A DNA stretch of 64,000 nt, from NCBI RefSeq assembly GCF_001719615.1, contig NZ_MDVX01000012.1, forward strand, positions 1 through 64,000, written 5' to 3'. The stretch comes from Neptunicoccus sediminis (GTDB lineage Bacteria; Pseudomonadota; Alphaproteobacteria; Rhodobacterales; Rhodobacteraceae). The position numbers and the translations under genes are program-made. Shown here piece by piece: positions 44,614 to 54,928 of the stretch. The notes under the pieces were generated by a model that was not told where the DNA came from, searched no databases, and was given only the letters and a program-made list of their open reading frames with translations. Position 1 is the first letter of the stretch. Each line of letters begins with the position of its first letter.

Positions 44614-45000
44614 TTGAATACGGCCCGCCCGACAATACGGATCGACAAATGGCTGTGGTTTGCGCGGTTTTTCAAATCGCGCAGCCTGAGCGCCAAACTG
44701 GTTGCGGGCGGTCATATGCGGGTGAACTCTGAACGGGTTTCCAAGGGCAGTTTCGGCGTGGGGGCCGGAGATGTGCTGACCTTTCCTCAGGGGGATTATG
44801 TGCGGGTGATAGAGGTCGTGGCGCTCGGGGAGCGGCGCGGCCCCGCACCGGAGGCGCAGTCGCTTTATAGTGATCTGTCGCCACCCCAAAAACAGGACCG
44901 ACCCTACCATCCACCGAATCCCGAAGCCGACCGCAGCGGCCGTCCCAACCGGCAGGAACGGGCCGCGATGGAGCGGTTCAAGGACAAGAGTGCGGATTAG
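44614..45000 (+). CDS. S4-domain RNA-binding protein (Hsp15-like)
   Basis: The 128-residue protein has an S4 RNA-binding domain at ~8-60 (RIDKWLWFARFFKSRSLSAKLVAGGHMRVNSERV), like Hsp15 of E. coli, which rescues stalled 50S subunits carrying nascent chain. A basic, proline-rich tail follows. The start is a TTG at 44614 (AGGCAGAG site), since no ATG or GTG lies earlier in frame. It lies 10 bases after the helicase stop and is likely co-transcribed with it. Confidence 0.87.
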   Translation: MNTARPTIRIDKWLWFARFFKSRSLSAKLVAGGHMRVNSERVSKGSFGVGAGDVLTFPQGDYVRVIEVVALGERRGPAPEAQSLYSDLSPPQKQDRPYHPPNPEADRSGRPNRQERAAMERFKDKSAD

Positions 45001-45121
45001 GGCGGCAACTCCGGTGCGTTTGACCTGCGAAACTGTGATTTGGCAGGACAAAATTCGCTCTGGCCGCGACTGTAAAACAAGCCTATAACGCGAATAACAC
45101 CTAGAGTTTGAGAGTATACTA

Positions 45122-45460
45122 ATGACTTATGTGGTTATCGAGAACTGCATCGCCTGCAAACACACCGATTGCGTGGAAGTCTGCCCCGTAGATTGCTTCT
45201 ACGAGGGTGAAAACATGCTGGTCATTCATCCCGATGAATGTATCGACTGCGGTGTATGCGAGCCGGAATGCCCTGTAGATGCGATCCGTCCGGACACCGA
45301 GCCGGATATGGAAAAATGGGTCGAGTTCAACCGCGAGTATTCGGAAAAATGGCCGGTGCTGATCACCAAGATCGACGCATTGCCCAACGCCGAGGAGCGC
45401 GACGGGGAAGAGGGCAAGATGGAGAAATACTTCTCGCCCAACCCTGGCAAAGGCGAATAA
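45122..45460 (+). CDS. fdxA: Ferredoxin FdxA (7Fe type)
   Basis: The 112-residue protein has nine cysteines in the seven-iron ferredoxin arrangement: Cys9, Cys12, Cys17, Cys21, Cys25, then Cys40, Cys43, Cys46 and Cys50. They bind one 3Fe-4S and one 4Fe-4S cluster. A C-terminal extension ([22 protein letters not shown]) is typical of FdxA. It carries electrons at low potential in the cytoplasm; the partners are unknown. A GAGAG site precedes the ATG. It is a single gene with its own terminator. Confidence 0.95.
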   Translation: MTYVVIENCIACKHTDCVEVCPVDCFYEGENMLVIHPDECIDCGVCEPECPVDAIRPDTEPDMEKWVEFNREYSEKWPVLITKIDALPNAEERDGEEGKMEKYFSPNPGKGE

Positions 45461-45483
45461 TCCACCGCAATATCTGCAATTTT

Positions 45484-45511
45484 ACCGGCCTCTAGGAAAG
45501 GGGCCGGTTTT
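45484..45511 (+). terminator. Intrinsic terminator after fdxA
   Basis: A 7-bp GC-rich stem (ACCGGCC/GGCCGGT) with an 11-base loop is followed by TTTT, 23 bases after the fdxA stop. Confidence 0.8.
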
Positions 45512-45702
45512 GTGGTATGATGATGATTGGAAATAGGCCCGACTATCGGCGGAGGCTGCTCGCTCCCGTTTTTTTGCCACTCTGGAAACTCGGTGCTTTG
45601 GCGATCCCGTTCAGCCAAGGTAGCGGTTTTCGCTGTTTCAAAAACTGGCCCCCGCGGATCGGGGTGCTTTGATAGGGCTGCTATAAAAGGACCATGGACT
45701 CT

Positions 45703-46221
45703 ATGGCTAAGAAAAAGAATTTGGACTTCAATCCGGACGATTTTGTCGTCTATCCCTCCCACGGTGTTGGCAAGATCGTCAATATCGAAGAACAGGAAAT
45801 CGCCGGCATCCATATGGAACTGTTCGTGATTGCCTTTGAAAAAGACAAAATGACCCTGCGGGTTCCGACCGCCAAGGCAACCGCTGTTGGTATGCGCGGC
45901 CTGTCCAGCCCCGAGGTTGTGGCCAAGGCCATGACCACGCTGAAGGGGCGTGCCCGTGTGAAGCGTGCCATGTGGTCCCGCCGCGCGCAGGAATACGAGC
46001 AAAAGATCAACTCCGGTGATCTGATCTCTATCGCGGAAGTGGTGCGCGACCTGCACCGCAGCGACGACCAGCGCGAGCAGTCCTATTCAGAGCGTCAGCT
46101 TTACGAAGCCGCGCTGGAGCGGTTGACCCGTGAAGTGGCCGCGGTTGACGGTGACGACGAAATGAAGGCGCAGACCCGCATTGACGAGGTTCTGTCCAGC
46201 CGTGCGGCTGCTGCTGCATAA
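45703..46221 (+). CDS. CarD family transcriptional regulator
   Basis: The 172-residue protein has the CarD/RNA polymerase-interacting domain at ~8-62 (FVVYPSHGVGKIVNIEEQEIAGIHMELFVIAFEKDKMTLRVP) and a helical C-terminal domain that in CarD proteins contacts the upstream fork of the promoter bubble. It modulates open-complex stability, for example at rRNA promoters. Two in-frame ATGs are possible (45694, 45703); the second gives the conserved MAKKKN start and a better AGGA spacing. An intrinsic terminator follows. It lies between fdxA and ftsW. Confidence 0.93.
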   Translation: MAKKKNLDFNPDDFVVYPSHGVGKIVNIEEQEIAGIHMELFVIAFEKDKMTLRVPTAKATAVGMRGLSSPEVVAKAMTTLKGRARVKRAMWSRRAQEYEQKINSGDLISIAEVVRDLHRSDDQREQSYSERQLYEAALERLTREVAAVDGDDEMKAQTRIDEVLSSRAAAAA

Positions 46222-46240
46222 GGTGTGATCCTGTCGGATC

Positions 46241-46274
46241 AAAGGGCCGTCGGTGGAAACACCGGCGGCCTTTT
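46241..46274 (+). terminator. Intrinsic terminator after the carD-like gene
   Basis: A ~15-bp stem with minor mismatches (46241-46255 and about 46260-46273) and a 4-base loop is followed by TTTTG. It separates the carD-like gene from ftsW. Confidence 0.75.
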
Positions 46275-46451
46275 GTTGTGCAAGCGGGCGGTGGGCACGG
46301 CCAGCGCCACAGGCTTTAACAGGTTTTCAAACAGCACCGAATCACCCCTAGCTTTTTGCGCGGATCGTGACTAAACTTGGCAGATGTCCCAGCCAGCCCG
46401 TTAAAGAGGCGGCGGGATCTGGCAGAGCATAGGCAAGGACAGGCGTTTACG

Positions 46452-47624
46452 ATGACGGAAATGGTGTTTGGCACTGTGGCTTCAAAGCCCGGTGAACCCG
46501 TGTTGCCCAAATGGTGGCGGACGGTGGATAAATGGGCGCTTTCTGCGATCATGATGCTGTTTCTTATCGGTATTCTGCTGGGGCTTGCGGCCTCGGTGCC
46601 GCTGGCCGAACGGAACGGGCTGACGCAGTTCTACTATGTCTACAAGCAGTTGTTCTTCGGCTCTATCGCCCTGATTACAATGATCCTTGTGTCAATGCTG
46701 TCGCCCAAACACGTCCGTCGCCTCGGGGTTTTCGGCTTTGTGTGCTGCCTGTTGGCGATCTGTGCCTTGCCGTTTATCGGTACGGATTTCGGCAAGGGGG
46801 CAACCCGCTGGATCTCGCTCGGTTTTGCCTCTGTGCAGCCGTCCGAGTTTCTTAAACCCGGCTTTGTGGTGTTTTCCGCATGGCTGATGGCCGCCAGCTT
46901 TGAGGTCGGTGGCCCGCCCGGTAAGCGTATGTCCTTTGCGGTGACGGTACTGATTGCCTTTCTGCTGGCGCTGCAGCCGGATTTCGGACAGGCCTGTCTG
47001 GTTCTTGCAAGCTGGACGCTGATGTATTTCGTGGCCGGTGCGCCGATGCTGTTGCTGGCTGGACTGGCTGGCGGAGTGGTCGGAGCCGGTTTCATCGCCT
47101 ATAATTCCTCTGAACACTTTGCCCGCCGGATCGACGGTTATCTCAACCCCGAAGTGGATCCGCGCACCCAGATCGGCTATGCCACCAATGCCATTCAGGA
47201 AGGCGGCTTTTTCGGGGTTGGCGTCGGTGAGGGCCGCGTGAAATGGTCCCTGCCGGATGCCCACACGGATTTCATCATCGCAGTGGCGGCAGAAGAATAT
47301 GGTCTGATCCTTGTTCTGGCGATCATTGCCCTGTTCATGATTATCACCGTGCGCTCTTTCCTGCGCCTGATCCACGAGCGGGACCCCTTCATCCGCTTTG
47401 CCGGAACCGGCCTTGCGGCGCTGTTTGGAATGCAAGCCCTGATCAACATGGGGGTTGCGGTCCGGCTGTTACCCGCCAAGGGAATGACCCTGCCTTTTGT
47501 CTCTTACGGCGGTTCCTCGCTGGTTGCGGCGGGAATTGGCCTCGGCTTCCTTTTGGCCTTTACACGCACCCGTCCCCAAGGGGATATCAGCGACGTTTTC
47601 GGGAATGAAAACCGTGGCGGATAA
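46452..47624 (+). CDS. ftsW: Cell-division protein FtsW (peptidoglycan glycosyltransferase)
   Basis: The 390-residue SEDS-family membrane protein polymerises lipid II at the septum with its partner FtsI. Ten or so membrane helices are visible. SEDS features include GATRWISLG near residue 115, [20 protein letters not shown] near 240-265, [14 protein letters not shown] near 275, and [11 protein letters not shown] near 350. The frame extends to 46377, but the ATG at 46452 gives the family N-terminus. It heads the division cluster and is separated from murG by 8 bases. murD, usually upstream, is absent here. Confidence 0.96.
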   Translation: MTEMVFGTVASKPGEPVLPKWWRTVDKWALSAIMMLFLIGILLGLAASVPLAERNGLTQFYYVYKQLFFGSIALITMILVSMLSPKHVRRLGVFGFVCCLLAICALPFIGTDFGKGATRWISLGFASVQPSEFLKPGFVVFSAWLMAASFEVGGPPGKRMSFAVTVLIAFLLALQPDFGQACLVLASWTLMYFVAGAPMLLLAGLAGGVVGAGFIAYNSSEHFARRIDGYLNPEVDPRTQIGYATNAIQEGGFFGVGVGEGRVKWSLPDAHTDFIIAVAAEEYGLILVLAIIALFMIITVRSFLRLIHERDPFIRFAGTGLAALFGMQALINMGVAVRLLPAKGMTLPFVSYGGSSLVAAGIGLGFLLAFTRTRPQGDISDVFGNENRGG

Positions 47625-47632
47625 GGGGTATC

Positions 47633-48721
47633 ATGGCAGATAAATTACTGGTCATCGCAGCAGGCGGCACTGGCGGACATATGTTTCCGGCCCAAGCGCT
47701 TGCAGAAGAAATGCTGTCCCGCGGCTGGCGGGTGCGGCTGAGCACCGATCCAAGAGGCGCCCGCTACACAGGGGGCTTTCCCGACGCGGTAGAGGTCGAA
47801 GTCGTGAATTCCGGCACCTTTGCGCGGGGTGGTCTGAAGGCGAAACTGGGCGTGCCGCTGCGGATTGCGGGCGGTGCGCTGTCGGCGTGGCGGCGGATGC
47901 GGCAGGACCCTCCGGCGGTGGTGGCAGGCTTTGGCGGCTATCCGGCCCTGCCTGCGATGATTGCTGCGATCCTGACCAAAACGCCGCGACTGATCCACGA
48001 ACAGAACGGCGTGCTGGGGCGGGTCAATCAGGCCTTTGCCAAACGGGTGAACACGGTTGCTTGTGGCACCTGGCCGACCGAGCTGCCCGATGGGGTGGAC
48101 GGCGTCTTTACCGGCAATCCGGTGCGCAGTGCCGTTTTGGAGCGGGCCGGTGCAGGCTATATTGCACCGGGCGACTGGCCCATGTCCGTTCTGGCCATCG
48201 GTGGCAGTCAGGGCAGCCGCATCTTGTCCCAAACGGTTCCCGCAGCGATTGCATTGCTGCCCGAGGATCTGAAGCGCCGCGTGCGGATTTCCCAACAGGC
48301 CCGCGCCGAGGACCATGACGACACGGTTGCCGCTTATGCCGCAGCAGGCGTGGACGCCGATGTATCCCCGTTTTTTGACGATATTCCGGCGCGGATGTCC
48401 GAATGCCAATTGGTGATCAGCCGGTCCGGTGCGTCCAGTGTGGCGGATATTTCCATCATCGGGCGTCCCTCTATCCTGATCCCGCTGGCCATAGCAATTC
48501 GGGACGAGCAGAGCGCCAATGCCAGAGGACTGGCCAGCGCAGGGGCTGCGATCGTGATACCGGAATCCCAGCTTTCAGCCGAAGTTCTGGCACAGAACAT
48601 TGAAACCGTCCTGAGTGATGGTGAGGGCGCCTTGCATATGGCAAACGCCGCTTTGACACAGGGCAAACCGGATGCCGCCAGAGAACTTGGCGATCTGGTG
48701 GCCCAACTGGCAGGAGAATAG
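47633..48721 (+). CDS. murG: UDP-GlcNAc:lipid I N-acetylglucosaminyltransferase MurG
   Basis: The 362-residue peripheral membrane glycosyltransferase adds GlcNAc to lipid I to make lipid II. Motifs are the N-terminal G loop [27 protein letters not shown], the [11 protein letters not shown] acceptor region, GGSQGSRIL near residue 190, and [12 protein letters not shown] near 262 with the nucleotide site. An AAGGGGTATC site precedes the ATG. One base separates it from murC, so they are co-translated. Confidence 0.97.
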   Translation: MADKLLVIAAGGTGGHMFPAQALAEEMLSRGWRVRLSTDPRGARYTGGFPDAVEVEVVNSGTFARGGLKAKLGVPLRIAGGALSAWRRMRQDPPAVVAGFGGYPALPAMIAAILTKTPRLIHEQNGVLGRVNQAFAKRVNTVACGTWPTELPDGVDGVFTGNPVRSAVLERAGAGYIAPGDWPMSVLAIGGSQGSRILSQTVPAAIALLPEDLKRRVRISQQARAEDHDDTVAAYAAAGVDADVSPFFDDIPARMSECQLVISRSGASSVADISIIGRPSILIPLAIAIRDEQSANARGLASAGAAIVIPESQLSAEVLAQNIETVLSDGEGALHMANAALTQGKPDAARELGDLVAQLAGE

Positions 48722-48722
48722 T

Positions 48723-50117
48723 ATGAACGCAGCAACCAAATTGCCAACCAAGCTGGGGCCGATCCATTTCGTCGGCATCGGCGGAATTGGCATGTCAGGC
48801 ATAGCCGAAGTTTTGATCAACCACGGCTACACGGTGCAAGGATCGGATTTACGACCCTCTAAAATCACCGATCGTCTGGCAGATATGGGGGCGCGGATCT
48901 GCTTTCCGCAGATGGCAGAAAATCTGGAAGATGCCGAAGTTGTTGTGATTTCAAGCGCCATCAAACCGGGCAATCCGGAACTGGACAGTGCGCGCGCCCG
49001 CGGCTTGCCGGTTGTACGCCGCGCGGAAATGCTGGCCGAGCTGATGCGTCTCAAATCCAACGTGGCCATTGCGGGCACACATGGCAAAACCACCACGACG
49101 ACGATGGTTGCGACCCTGCTTGATGCCGGTGGGCTTGATCCGACGGTGGTTAACGGCGGGATCATCCATGCCTATGGCTCCAACGCGCGGATGGGCGACG
49201 GAGAGTGGATGGTCGTGGAAGCGGATGAAAGTGACGGCACCTTTAACCGTCTGCCCGCAACGATTGCGGTTGTCACCAATATCGACCCCGAACATATGGA
49301 GCATTACGGCAGCTTTGAAAATCTGCGCGAGGCGTTCCATACATTTGTCTCAAACATCCCGTTTTACGGTGTGGCCATTTGCAACACCGACCATCCCGAG
49401 GTTCAGGCGCTGGTCGGGCGGCTCGGGGACCGGCGCGTTGTGACCTACGGGTTTAACAAACAGGCCGATGTGCGTGCCGATAACCTGCGGTACGAAAACG
49501 GGCAGGCCTATTTCGACGTGTATCTGCAATCCGAGGATTCCTATATCCAGAATGTGGTTCTGCCGATGCCCGGCGATCACAACGTTTCCAACGCGCTGGC
49601 GTCGATTGCGGTTGCCCGTCATCTGGGGCTGAAGCGGGCTGAAATCCGCGAGGCGCTGAAGAATTTCAAGGGCGTTAACCGCCGCTTTACCCGTGTGGGT
49701 GTGGTGAATGGTGTGACCGTGATCGACGATTACGCCCACCATCCTGTAGAGATCACCGCCGTTCTGTCGGCGGCGAAACAAGCCACTAAAGGACGGGTTG
49801 TGGCAGTGCATCAACCCCACCGCTATTCCCGTCTGAACGATCTGTTTGAGGATTTCTGTTCCTGTTTTAACGATGCGGATGTTGTCGGCATTTCCGATGT
49901 CTACGCCGCCGGAGAAGACCCGATTGCGGGGGCGGATCGGGACGGGTTGGTGGCAGGGCTGACCGCCCACGGCCATCGTAAGGCGGTTGCTGTACCGGAT
50001 GAGGCCGCTTTGCAGGCTTTTGTGGCGGAAAATTGCGAAGAGGGGGATCTTCTGGTCTGCCTCGGGGCAGGGACGATCAGCGCTTGGGCCAACAATCTGC
50101 CGAAAGCTTTGGGGTAG
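48723..50117 (+). CDS. murC: UDP-N-acetylmuramate--L-alanine ligase MurC
   Basis: The 464-residue cytosolic Mur ligase adds L-alanine to UDP-MurNAc with ATP. It shows the N-terminal Rossmann [15 protein letters not shown]-loop [14 protein letters not shown] near residue 115, and [10 protein letters not shown] and [11 protein letters not shown] near 165-190. The C-terminal domain carries [10 protein letters not shown] and HQPHRYSR. The frame opens at 48672, but GGCAGGAGAATAGT before the ATG at 48723 decides the start. Its TAG is overlapped by the GTG of the first DUF2484 gene. Confidence 0.97.
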   Translation: MNAATKLPTKLGPIHFVGIGGIGMSGIAEVLINHGYTVQGSDLRPSKITDRLADMGARICFPQMAENLEDAEVVVISSAIKPGNPELDSARARGLPVVRRAEMLAELMRLKSNVAIAGTHGKTTTTTMVATLLDAGGLDPTVVNGGIIHAYGSNARMGDGEWMVVEADESDGTFNRLPATIAVVTNIDPEHMEHYGSFENLREAFHTFVSNIPFYGVAICNTDHPEVQALVGRLGDRRVVTYGFNKQADVRADNLRYENGQAYFDVYLQSEDSYIQNVVLPMPGDHNVSNALASIAVARHLGLKRAEIREALKNFKGVNRRFTRVGVVNGVTVIDDYAHHPVEITAVLSAAKQATKGRVVAVHQPHRYSRLNDLFEDFCSCFNDADVVGISDVYAAGEDPIAGADRDGLVAGLTAHGHRKAVAVPDEAALQAFVAENCEEGDLLVCLGAGTISAWANNLPKALG

Positions 50118-50410
50118 TGTTCGGGGTCGGGCTGCATTCCGCGATTGTGTTTGCGGCCGCTTGGGTCGGGATTGGCACCGTTGTGGCCCTTTTGCCCGCC
50201 CGTTACATTCCACCCGGAGCCTTCTTGCTAATGCTGTTGCTGGTGCCGTTATTGCCCTATTTGTGGATTGCAGGAAATCCGTTTCTGGCGGTTCTGTTTC
50301 TGGCGGCGGTCGGGTCGCTGTTGCGTTGGCCGATTGTTTATCTGGGGCGCTATATCCGGTCCAAGTTCACCGGAGAGGATTTTCAGGGCCCGAAGTTTGA
50401 TTTCTATTAG
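50117..50410 (+). CDS. DUF2484 membrane protein, first copy
   Basis: A 97-residue integral membrane protein with two or three hydrophobic helices. It contains [37 protein letters not shown] and LRWPIVYLGRYI. It matches DUF2484, a family I know mainly from the mur operon of Rhodobacteraceae. The start is inferred as the GTG at 50117 inside the murC stop (TAGTG), giving an N-terminus (MFGVGLHSAIVFAA) that aligns with the second copy. The role is unknown; position suggests envelope or division assistance. Confidence 0.85.
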   Translation: MFGVGLHSAIVFAAAWVGIGTVVALLPARYIPPGAFLLMLLLVPLLPYLWIAGNPFLAVLFLAAVGSLLRWPIVYLGRYIRSKFTGEDFQGPKFDFY

Positions 50411-50427
50411 CGGGGTCAGGAAAGCGT

Positions 50428-50757
50428 GTGATTGAAATCGGGTTGAATTCGGCCATTGTCTTTGCTGCCTGCTGGGTCGGCATGGGAACCGTAGTCGCCC
50501 TGTGCCCCAGACCCTACCATCCCCCCGGTGCATTCCTGCTTCTGTTGCTTCTTGTTCCGTTGATCCCTTACTTGTGGATCGCCGGAAACCCTTTCATCGC
50601 CCTGATGTTTGTGGCAGGTGTCGGTTCGATCATGCGCTGGCCGCTTTACTATATCGGGCGGTTTACATGGGCGCGGATCACCGGACAGCCGTTCACCTGG
50701 CTGGAGGAACATAAACTTGAAGACGGCGAAAGAAACCCGAATGAGCCTGAATATTGA
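50428..50757 (+). CDS. DUF2484 membrane protein, second copy
   Basis: The 109-residue tandem paralogue of the preceding gene has the same layout ([61 protein letters not shown]), plus an acidic C-terminal tail of ~17 residues. It starts at a GTG with GTCAGGAAAGCGT upstream and overlaps murB by 17 bases, so it is firmly in the operon. The two copies keep most core residues, suggesting both are under selection. The function is unknown. Confidence 0.85.
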   Translation: MIEIGLNSAIVFAACWVGMGTVVALCPRPYHPPGAFLLLLLLVPLIPYLWIAGNPFIALMFVAGVGSIMRWPLYYIGRFTWARITGQPFTWLEEHKLEDGERNPNEPEY

Positions 50758-51682
50758 GACCCTGCCGCCGGTACGCGGTACGCTGACGCCAAACCGTCCG
50801 ATGGACACGCTAAGCTGGCTGAGGGTGGGTGGCCCTGCAGAGGTTCTTTTCCAACCGGCAGATCTGGCGGATTTGCAGGATTTTCTGGCCGCGCTTGATC
50901 CGTCTGTGCCGGTCTTTCCCATTGGGGTCTGTTCCAATCTGATCATCCGCGATGGTGGTCTGGACGGGGTGGTGGTGCGTTTTGGTCGTGGTTTCAATGG
51001 GATAGAGGTTCTGGAGGGCAACCGCATCCGTGCCGGTGTCGGTGCGCTTGACGCCCACGTCGCCCGCAAAGCCGCACAGGTGGGGATTGATCTGGCCTTT
51101 CTGCGCACGATACCGGGGGCAATCGGCGGGGCGGCAAAGATGAATGCGGGGTGCTATGGTACCTATCTGGCGGATGTATTTGTGCAGGCAGAGGCGCTGA
51201 CCCGCACAGGTGAAGTGGTGACGCTGACACCGGAGGATATGGGGTTTGCCTATCGTTCCACCACATTGCCCGAAGGGATGATCCTGACATCTGTTGTATT
51301 GCAGGGGCGTGCGGGTGAGCCGGAGGCGATTGAAGCGAAAATGGCAGAGGCGCTTGCCAAGCGCGAAGCGACCCAGCCCACCAAGGAGCGTTCCTGCGGG
51401 TCGACCTTTCGCAATCCCGCAGGTTATTCTTCCACAGGGCAGGCGGATGATACCCATGATCTGAAGGCGTGGAAGGTCATTGACGACGCGGGAATGCGCG
51501 GTGCCAGCATCGGCGGCGCCCAGATGAGCGAGATGCATTCCAATTTCCTGATCAACAAAGGTGGCGCTTCTGCCGCAGATTTGGAAAATTTAGGGGAATT
51601 GGTGCGAAAAAGGGTTTCCGAAAACAGTGGAATAACCCTAGTATGGGAAATCATGCGCGTCGGCAAACCGGCGGCACAATAA
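50741..51682 (+). CDS. murB: UDP-N-acetylenolpyruvoylglucosamine reductase MurB
   Basis: The 313-residue FAD enzyme reduces UDP-GlcNAc-enolpyruvate to UDP-MurNAc with NADPH. FAD-binding segments are [23 protein letters not shown] near residue 60, [17 protein letters not shown] near 125, and GSTFRNP with the catalytic Ser in SCGSTF near 230. The C-terminal [13 protein letters not shown] places the catalytic Glu region. The ATG at 50741 lies inside the previous gene's 3' end. An intergenic gap of 50 bases precedes ddl. Confidence 0.96.
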   Translation: MSLNIETLPPVRGTLTPNRPMDTLSWLRVGGPAEVLFQPADLADLQDFLAALDPSVPVFPIGVCSNLIIRDGGLDGVVVRFGRGFNGIEVLEGNRIRAGVGALDAHVARKAAQVGIDLAFLRTIPGAIGGAAKMNAGCYGTYLADVFVQAEALTRTGEVVTLTPEDMGFAYRSTTLPEGMILTSVVLQGRAGEPEAIEAKMAEALAKREATQPTKERSCGSTFRNPAGYSSTGQADDTHDLKAWKVIDDAGMRGASIGGAQMSEMHSNFLINKGGASAADLENLGELVRKRVSENSGITLVWEIMRVGKPAAQ

Positions 51683-51732
51683 GCGGTAGCCCGTGAGAGC
51701 CGAAAAAGGCCGGGGCAAAAGACGAGGCGGTC

Positions 51733-52647
51733 ATGTCGAGCAGGGCATTTCACCGCGTAACAGTTCTAAAAGGCGGCCCTTCGGCTGAACGTGAGGTGTC
51801 TCTATCCTCCGGTCACGAGGTCGCAAAGGCGTTGCGCACGGAAGGTTATGAAGTCACTGAACTGGACGCGGGTCCGGATCTGATGGCGGATTTACGTGCA
51901 ACCAATCCTGATGTTGTGTTCAACGCGCTTCACGGGCGCTGGGGTGAGGACGGTTGCGTTCAGGGTGTGCTTGAATGGATGCGGATTCCCTATACCCATT
52001 CCGGCGTGTTTGCCTCTGCCCTTGCGATGGATAAGGAGAAATCCAAAGAGGTTTTCGCCGCCGCCGGACTGCCCGTTGCCGAGCACCGGCTTGTCTCCCG
52101 CGAGGACGTGAGCAAAGGCCACCCGATTGCGCCGCCTTATGTGGTTAAGCCGTTCAACGAAGGGTCTTCCGTCGGCGTTTACCTCGTGAACGAAGCGGCC
52201 AATGGTCCGGCGCAGATCAGCGATGACATGCCCGATGTGCTGATGGTGGAAAAATTTATTCCGGGCCGGGAGCTGACGACCGCGGTGATGGGGGATAAGG
52301 CGCTGACCGTGACCGACATCCTGACCGATGGTTGGTATGACTATGACGCCAAATACAAACCCGGCGGGTCCCGTCACGAGGTGCCGGCAAATGTCCCTGC
52401 CGAGATTTTTGACGCCTGTCTCGATTACGCCCTGCGCGCCCATGATGCCTTGGGCTGTCGCGGGCTGAGCCGGACGGATTTCCGCTGGGATGAGTCCCGT
52501 GGTCTGGACGGGTTGATCCTGCTGGAAACAAACACCCAACCCGGTATGACCCCCACATCCCTTGCGCCGGAGCAGGCTGCGGAATGCGGCATTTCCTTTG
52601 GGCAACTGGTGGCTTGGCTGGTGGAGGATGCATCATGTCAGCGATAG
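51733..52647 (+). CDS. ddl: D-alanine--D-alanine ligase
   Basis: The 304-residue ATP-grasp enzyme makes D-Ala-D-Ala for the peptidoglycan stem. It shows [17 protein letters not shown] near the N-terminus, [30 protein letters not shown] near residue 90, [11 protein letters not shown] near 140, and the metal-site region [20 protein letters not shown]. The start is at 51733 after GACGAGGCGGTC. It overlaps ftsQ by 13 bases, so the pair is translationally coupled. Confidence 0.96.
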   Translation: MSSRAFHRVTVLKGGPSAEREVSLSSGHEVAKALRTEGYEVTELDAGPDLMADLRATNPDVVFNALHGRWGEDGCVQGVLEWMRIPYTHSGVFASALAMDKEKSKEVFAAAGLPVAEHRLVSREDVSKGHPIAPPYVVKPFNEGSSVGVYLVNEAANGPAQISDDMPDVLMVEKFIPGRELTTAVMGDKALTVTDILTDGWYDYDAKYKPGGSRHEVPANVPAEIFDACLDYALRAHDALGCRGLSRTDFRWDESRGLDGLILLETNTQPGMTPTSLAPEQAAECGISFGQLVAWLVEDASCQR

Positions 52648-53594
52648 ATATGCCGCGCCAGCGGTTGGTCTACCGTGATCCCGACACGCAACCCTCCTAT
52701 ACAGAGCGGACCGAACGCTCTGCGCACCAACCGGCCGCGCGTCCCGATCCAAGCCCGAGTCGGATCAAATACCGGCTGGAGCGGATCTGGCTGACACCGC
52801 TCTACCGCTCCCTGATCCGCACCGGCTTGCCGATTGCGATTGTGGTCGGACTGGTGGCAAATCATTTCTCCGATCCCAAAGTGCAGGCGCGGCTGGCCCA
52901 AAGCGTGACCAACGCCCGCACCATGATCGAAAACCGCCCCGAATTTGCTGTGAACCTGATGCAGGTCGAGGGGGGCAGCACCGTTGTCTCAAAACAGGTG
53001 CGCGAGGCTATTCCGATGGTGTTTCCCGTCAGTTCCCTGCAACTGGATCTGGCGGCGCTGAAGGAAAAGATCGAAGCAATTGATGCGGTGAAAAGCGCCG
53101 ATGTCTTTTTGCGCAGCGGCGTGCTGGATGTGCAAATTGTCGAGCGTGTCCCCGCATTGGTCTGGCGTGGTGCCGATCATCTGGAACTGGTGGATGCGGT
53201 GGGCGCGCGGGCTGGCGTGCTTGAAACCCGTGAAGGCTATCTTGGACTGCCGTTAATTCTGGGCAAAGGTGCGCAGGAATACGCGGGGCAGGCGCTGCGG
53301 CTTTTCGCGGCGGCCGGCCCACTATCGGATCGCATTCGCGGGCTGCGCCGTGTCGGAGAGCGCCGCTGGGATGTGATGCTGGACCGCGGGCAGATTATCC
53401 AGCTTCCGGTCAAACGTCCGGTCGCGGCCTTGGAGCGGGTTGTCGCGCTGCAACGGGCGCGTGACCTGCTTGGGCGGGATGTAACAGTTGTAGACATGAG
53501 AGACGGGCGCCGCCCGGTTCTGAGATTAACCGCAGCGGCCGTCGAAGAACTGCACCGGCTGCGGGCCATAGCCGATGGGGAAAGTGAAACCTGA
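52635..53594 (+). CDS. ftsQ: Cell-division protein FtsQ
   Basis: The 319-residue bitopic protein has a ~60-residue basic cytoplasmic N-terminus, one membrane helix (~68-86), and a periplasmic POTRA domain (~100-165) followed by the FtsQ beta domain. POTRA shows [25 protein letters not shown] and the strand [24 protein letters not shown]. It scaffolds the divisome, linking FtsA/FtsZ-associated partners to FtsL-FtsB. The start ATG at 52635 follows GGAGGATGCATC. Its stop overlaps the ftsA start (ATGA), consistent with tight coupling. Confidence 0.93.
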   Translation: MSAIDMPRQRLVYRDPDTQPSYTERTERSAHQPAARPDPSPSRIKYRLERIWLTPLYRSLIRTGLPIAIVVGLVANHFSDPKVQARLAQSVTNARTMIENRPEFAVNLMQVEGGSTVVSKQVREAIPMVFPVSSLQLDLAALKEKIEAIDAVKSADVFLRSGVLDVQIVERVPALVWRGADHLELVDAVGARAGVLETREGYLGLPLILGKGAQEYAGQALRLFAAAGPLSDRIRGLRRVGERRWDVMLDRGQIIQLPVKRPVAALERVVALQRARDLLGRDVTVVDMRDGRRPVLRLTAAAVEELHRLRAIADGESET

Positions 53595-54928
53595 TGACAC
53601 AACTATACGAAACACAACGCGCTATGAGACAACGCCGCCGCGCGGCCCTGCAACGGGGCGTGGTGGCTATTCTGGATGTGGGGACGTCCAAAATCGCCTG
53701 CATGATCCTGCAATTCGACCCTTCGGTGCAGATGAATGCGCAAGAGGGTATGACCGCGATGGCCAACCACGGCGCGTTCCGTGTGATTGGCGTGGCCACC
53801 ACCCGTTCCCGCGGTGTGCGCTTTGGCGAAGTCAGCACGATGGAAGAGACCGAGCGGGCAATCCGCACGGCGGTGCAGGCGGCACAGAAGATGGCGAACA
53901 CCCGCGTTGATCATGTCATTGCCTGTATGTCCGGCGCAGAGCCGCGGTCCTACGGGGTGACAGGGGCGGTGCAACTGGAAAACGGCTCGGTGATGGATTA
54001 CGACATCGGGCGGGTGCTGGCGGAATGTGATGTGCCGGATTATGGCATGGGACGCGAGGCGATCCACGCCATGCCTGTGAACTTTGCGCTCGACCATCGC
54101 TCCGGCCTGTCAGACCCGCGCGGTCAGATCGGCAACCGTCTGTCTGTGGATATGCACCTGCTGACCATTGATACCGGCGCGATTGAGAACCTGCTGAAAT
54201 GTATCAAACGCTGTGATCTGGAACTGGCCGGTTTTGCATCCTCTTCCTATGTGGCCGGAGTCTCGGCGCTGGTAGAGGACGAACAGGAACTCGGCGGCGC
54301 CTGTATCGACTTTGGCGGTGGCGCGACCAGCGTATCGATTTTTCTTAAAAAGCATATGATTTTTGCGGATTCCGTGCGTATGGGCGGTGACCTTGTGACC
54401 TCTGACATCGGTCAGGGGCTACAGGTGGCGACCCCTACGGCAGAGCGGATCAAGACCTTCCACGGCGGCGTTGTCGCGACGGGGATGGATGACCGCGATA
54501 TGATCGAAATTGGCGGGGATACCGGCGATTTTGACCACGACCGCCGCCGGATCAGCCGGTCCGAGTTAATCGGCGTGATGCGGCCCCGTGTGGAAGAAAT
54601 TCTCGAAGAGGTGCGCGCTCGGCTGGATGCTGCCGGTTTTGACCATCTGCCGAGTCAACGTATTGTGTTGACCGGCGGAGGCAGTCAGATTCCGGGTCTC
54701 GAAGGACTGGCAAGCCGCATTCTCGGCCAGCAGGTGCGTCTGGGGAAACCGCTGCGGATTCAAGGGCTTCCGCAAGCTGCCACAGGGCCGGCTTTCGCGG
54801 CGAGTGTCGGGTTGGCGCTGCATGCAGCCCATCCTCAGGATGAATGCTGGGATTTTAACCTGCCAATGGCAGGGCAGGGCAGACAGCCCCTCAAACGCGC
54901 TATGCGGTGGTTCAAGGAGAACTGGTAA
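53594..54928 (+). CDS. ftsA: Cell-division protein FtsA
   Basis: The 444-residue actin-fold protein tethers FtsZ to the membrane. It has the phosphate-1 loop AILDVGTSKIACM near residue 25, a 1C domain with FSHA-like VDHVIACMSG, the second phosphate loop CIDFGGGATSVSIF near 240, and the adenine-site GGSQIPGL near 360. The final residues (QPLKRAMRWFKENW) form the amphipathic membrane-targeting helix. Translation is coupled to ftsQ through ATGA. It is separated from ftsZ by a 176-base region. Confidence 0.96.
   Translation: MTQLYETQRAMRQRRRAALQRGVVAILDVGTSKIACMILQFDPSVQMNAQEGMTAMANHGAFRVIGVATTRSRGVRFGEVSTMEETERAIRTAVQAAQKMANTRVDHVIACMSGAEPRSYGVTGAVQLENGSVMDYDIGRVLAECDVPDYGMGREAIHAMPVNFALDHRSGLSDPRGQIGNRLSVDMHLLTIDTGAIENLLKCIKRCDLELAGFASSSYVAGVSALVEDEQELGGACIDFGGGATSVSIFLKKHMIFADSVRMGGDLVTSDIGQGLQVATPTAERIKTFHGGVVATGMDDRDMIEIGGDTGDFDHDRRRISRSELIGVMRPRVEEILEEVRARLDAAGFDHLPSQRIVLTGGGSQIPGLEGLASRILGQQVRLGKPLRIQGLPQAATGPAFAASVGLALHAAHPQDECWDFNLPMAGQGRQPLKRAMRWFKENW

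Noticed and set aside
43362-44696. 444-codon open frame on the minus strand
   Set aside because: It lies antisense to the 3' part of the helicase gene; the Cys/Arg/Gly-rich sequence is the mirror of the Ala-rich linker.
45527-45829. Small plus-strand frame between fdxA and the carD-like gene
   Set aside because: Its second half is out of frame over the carD-like gene and the first half has no coding character.
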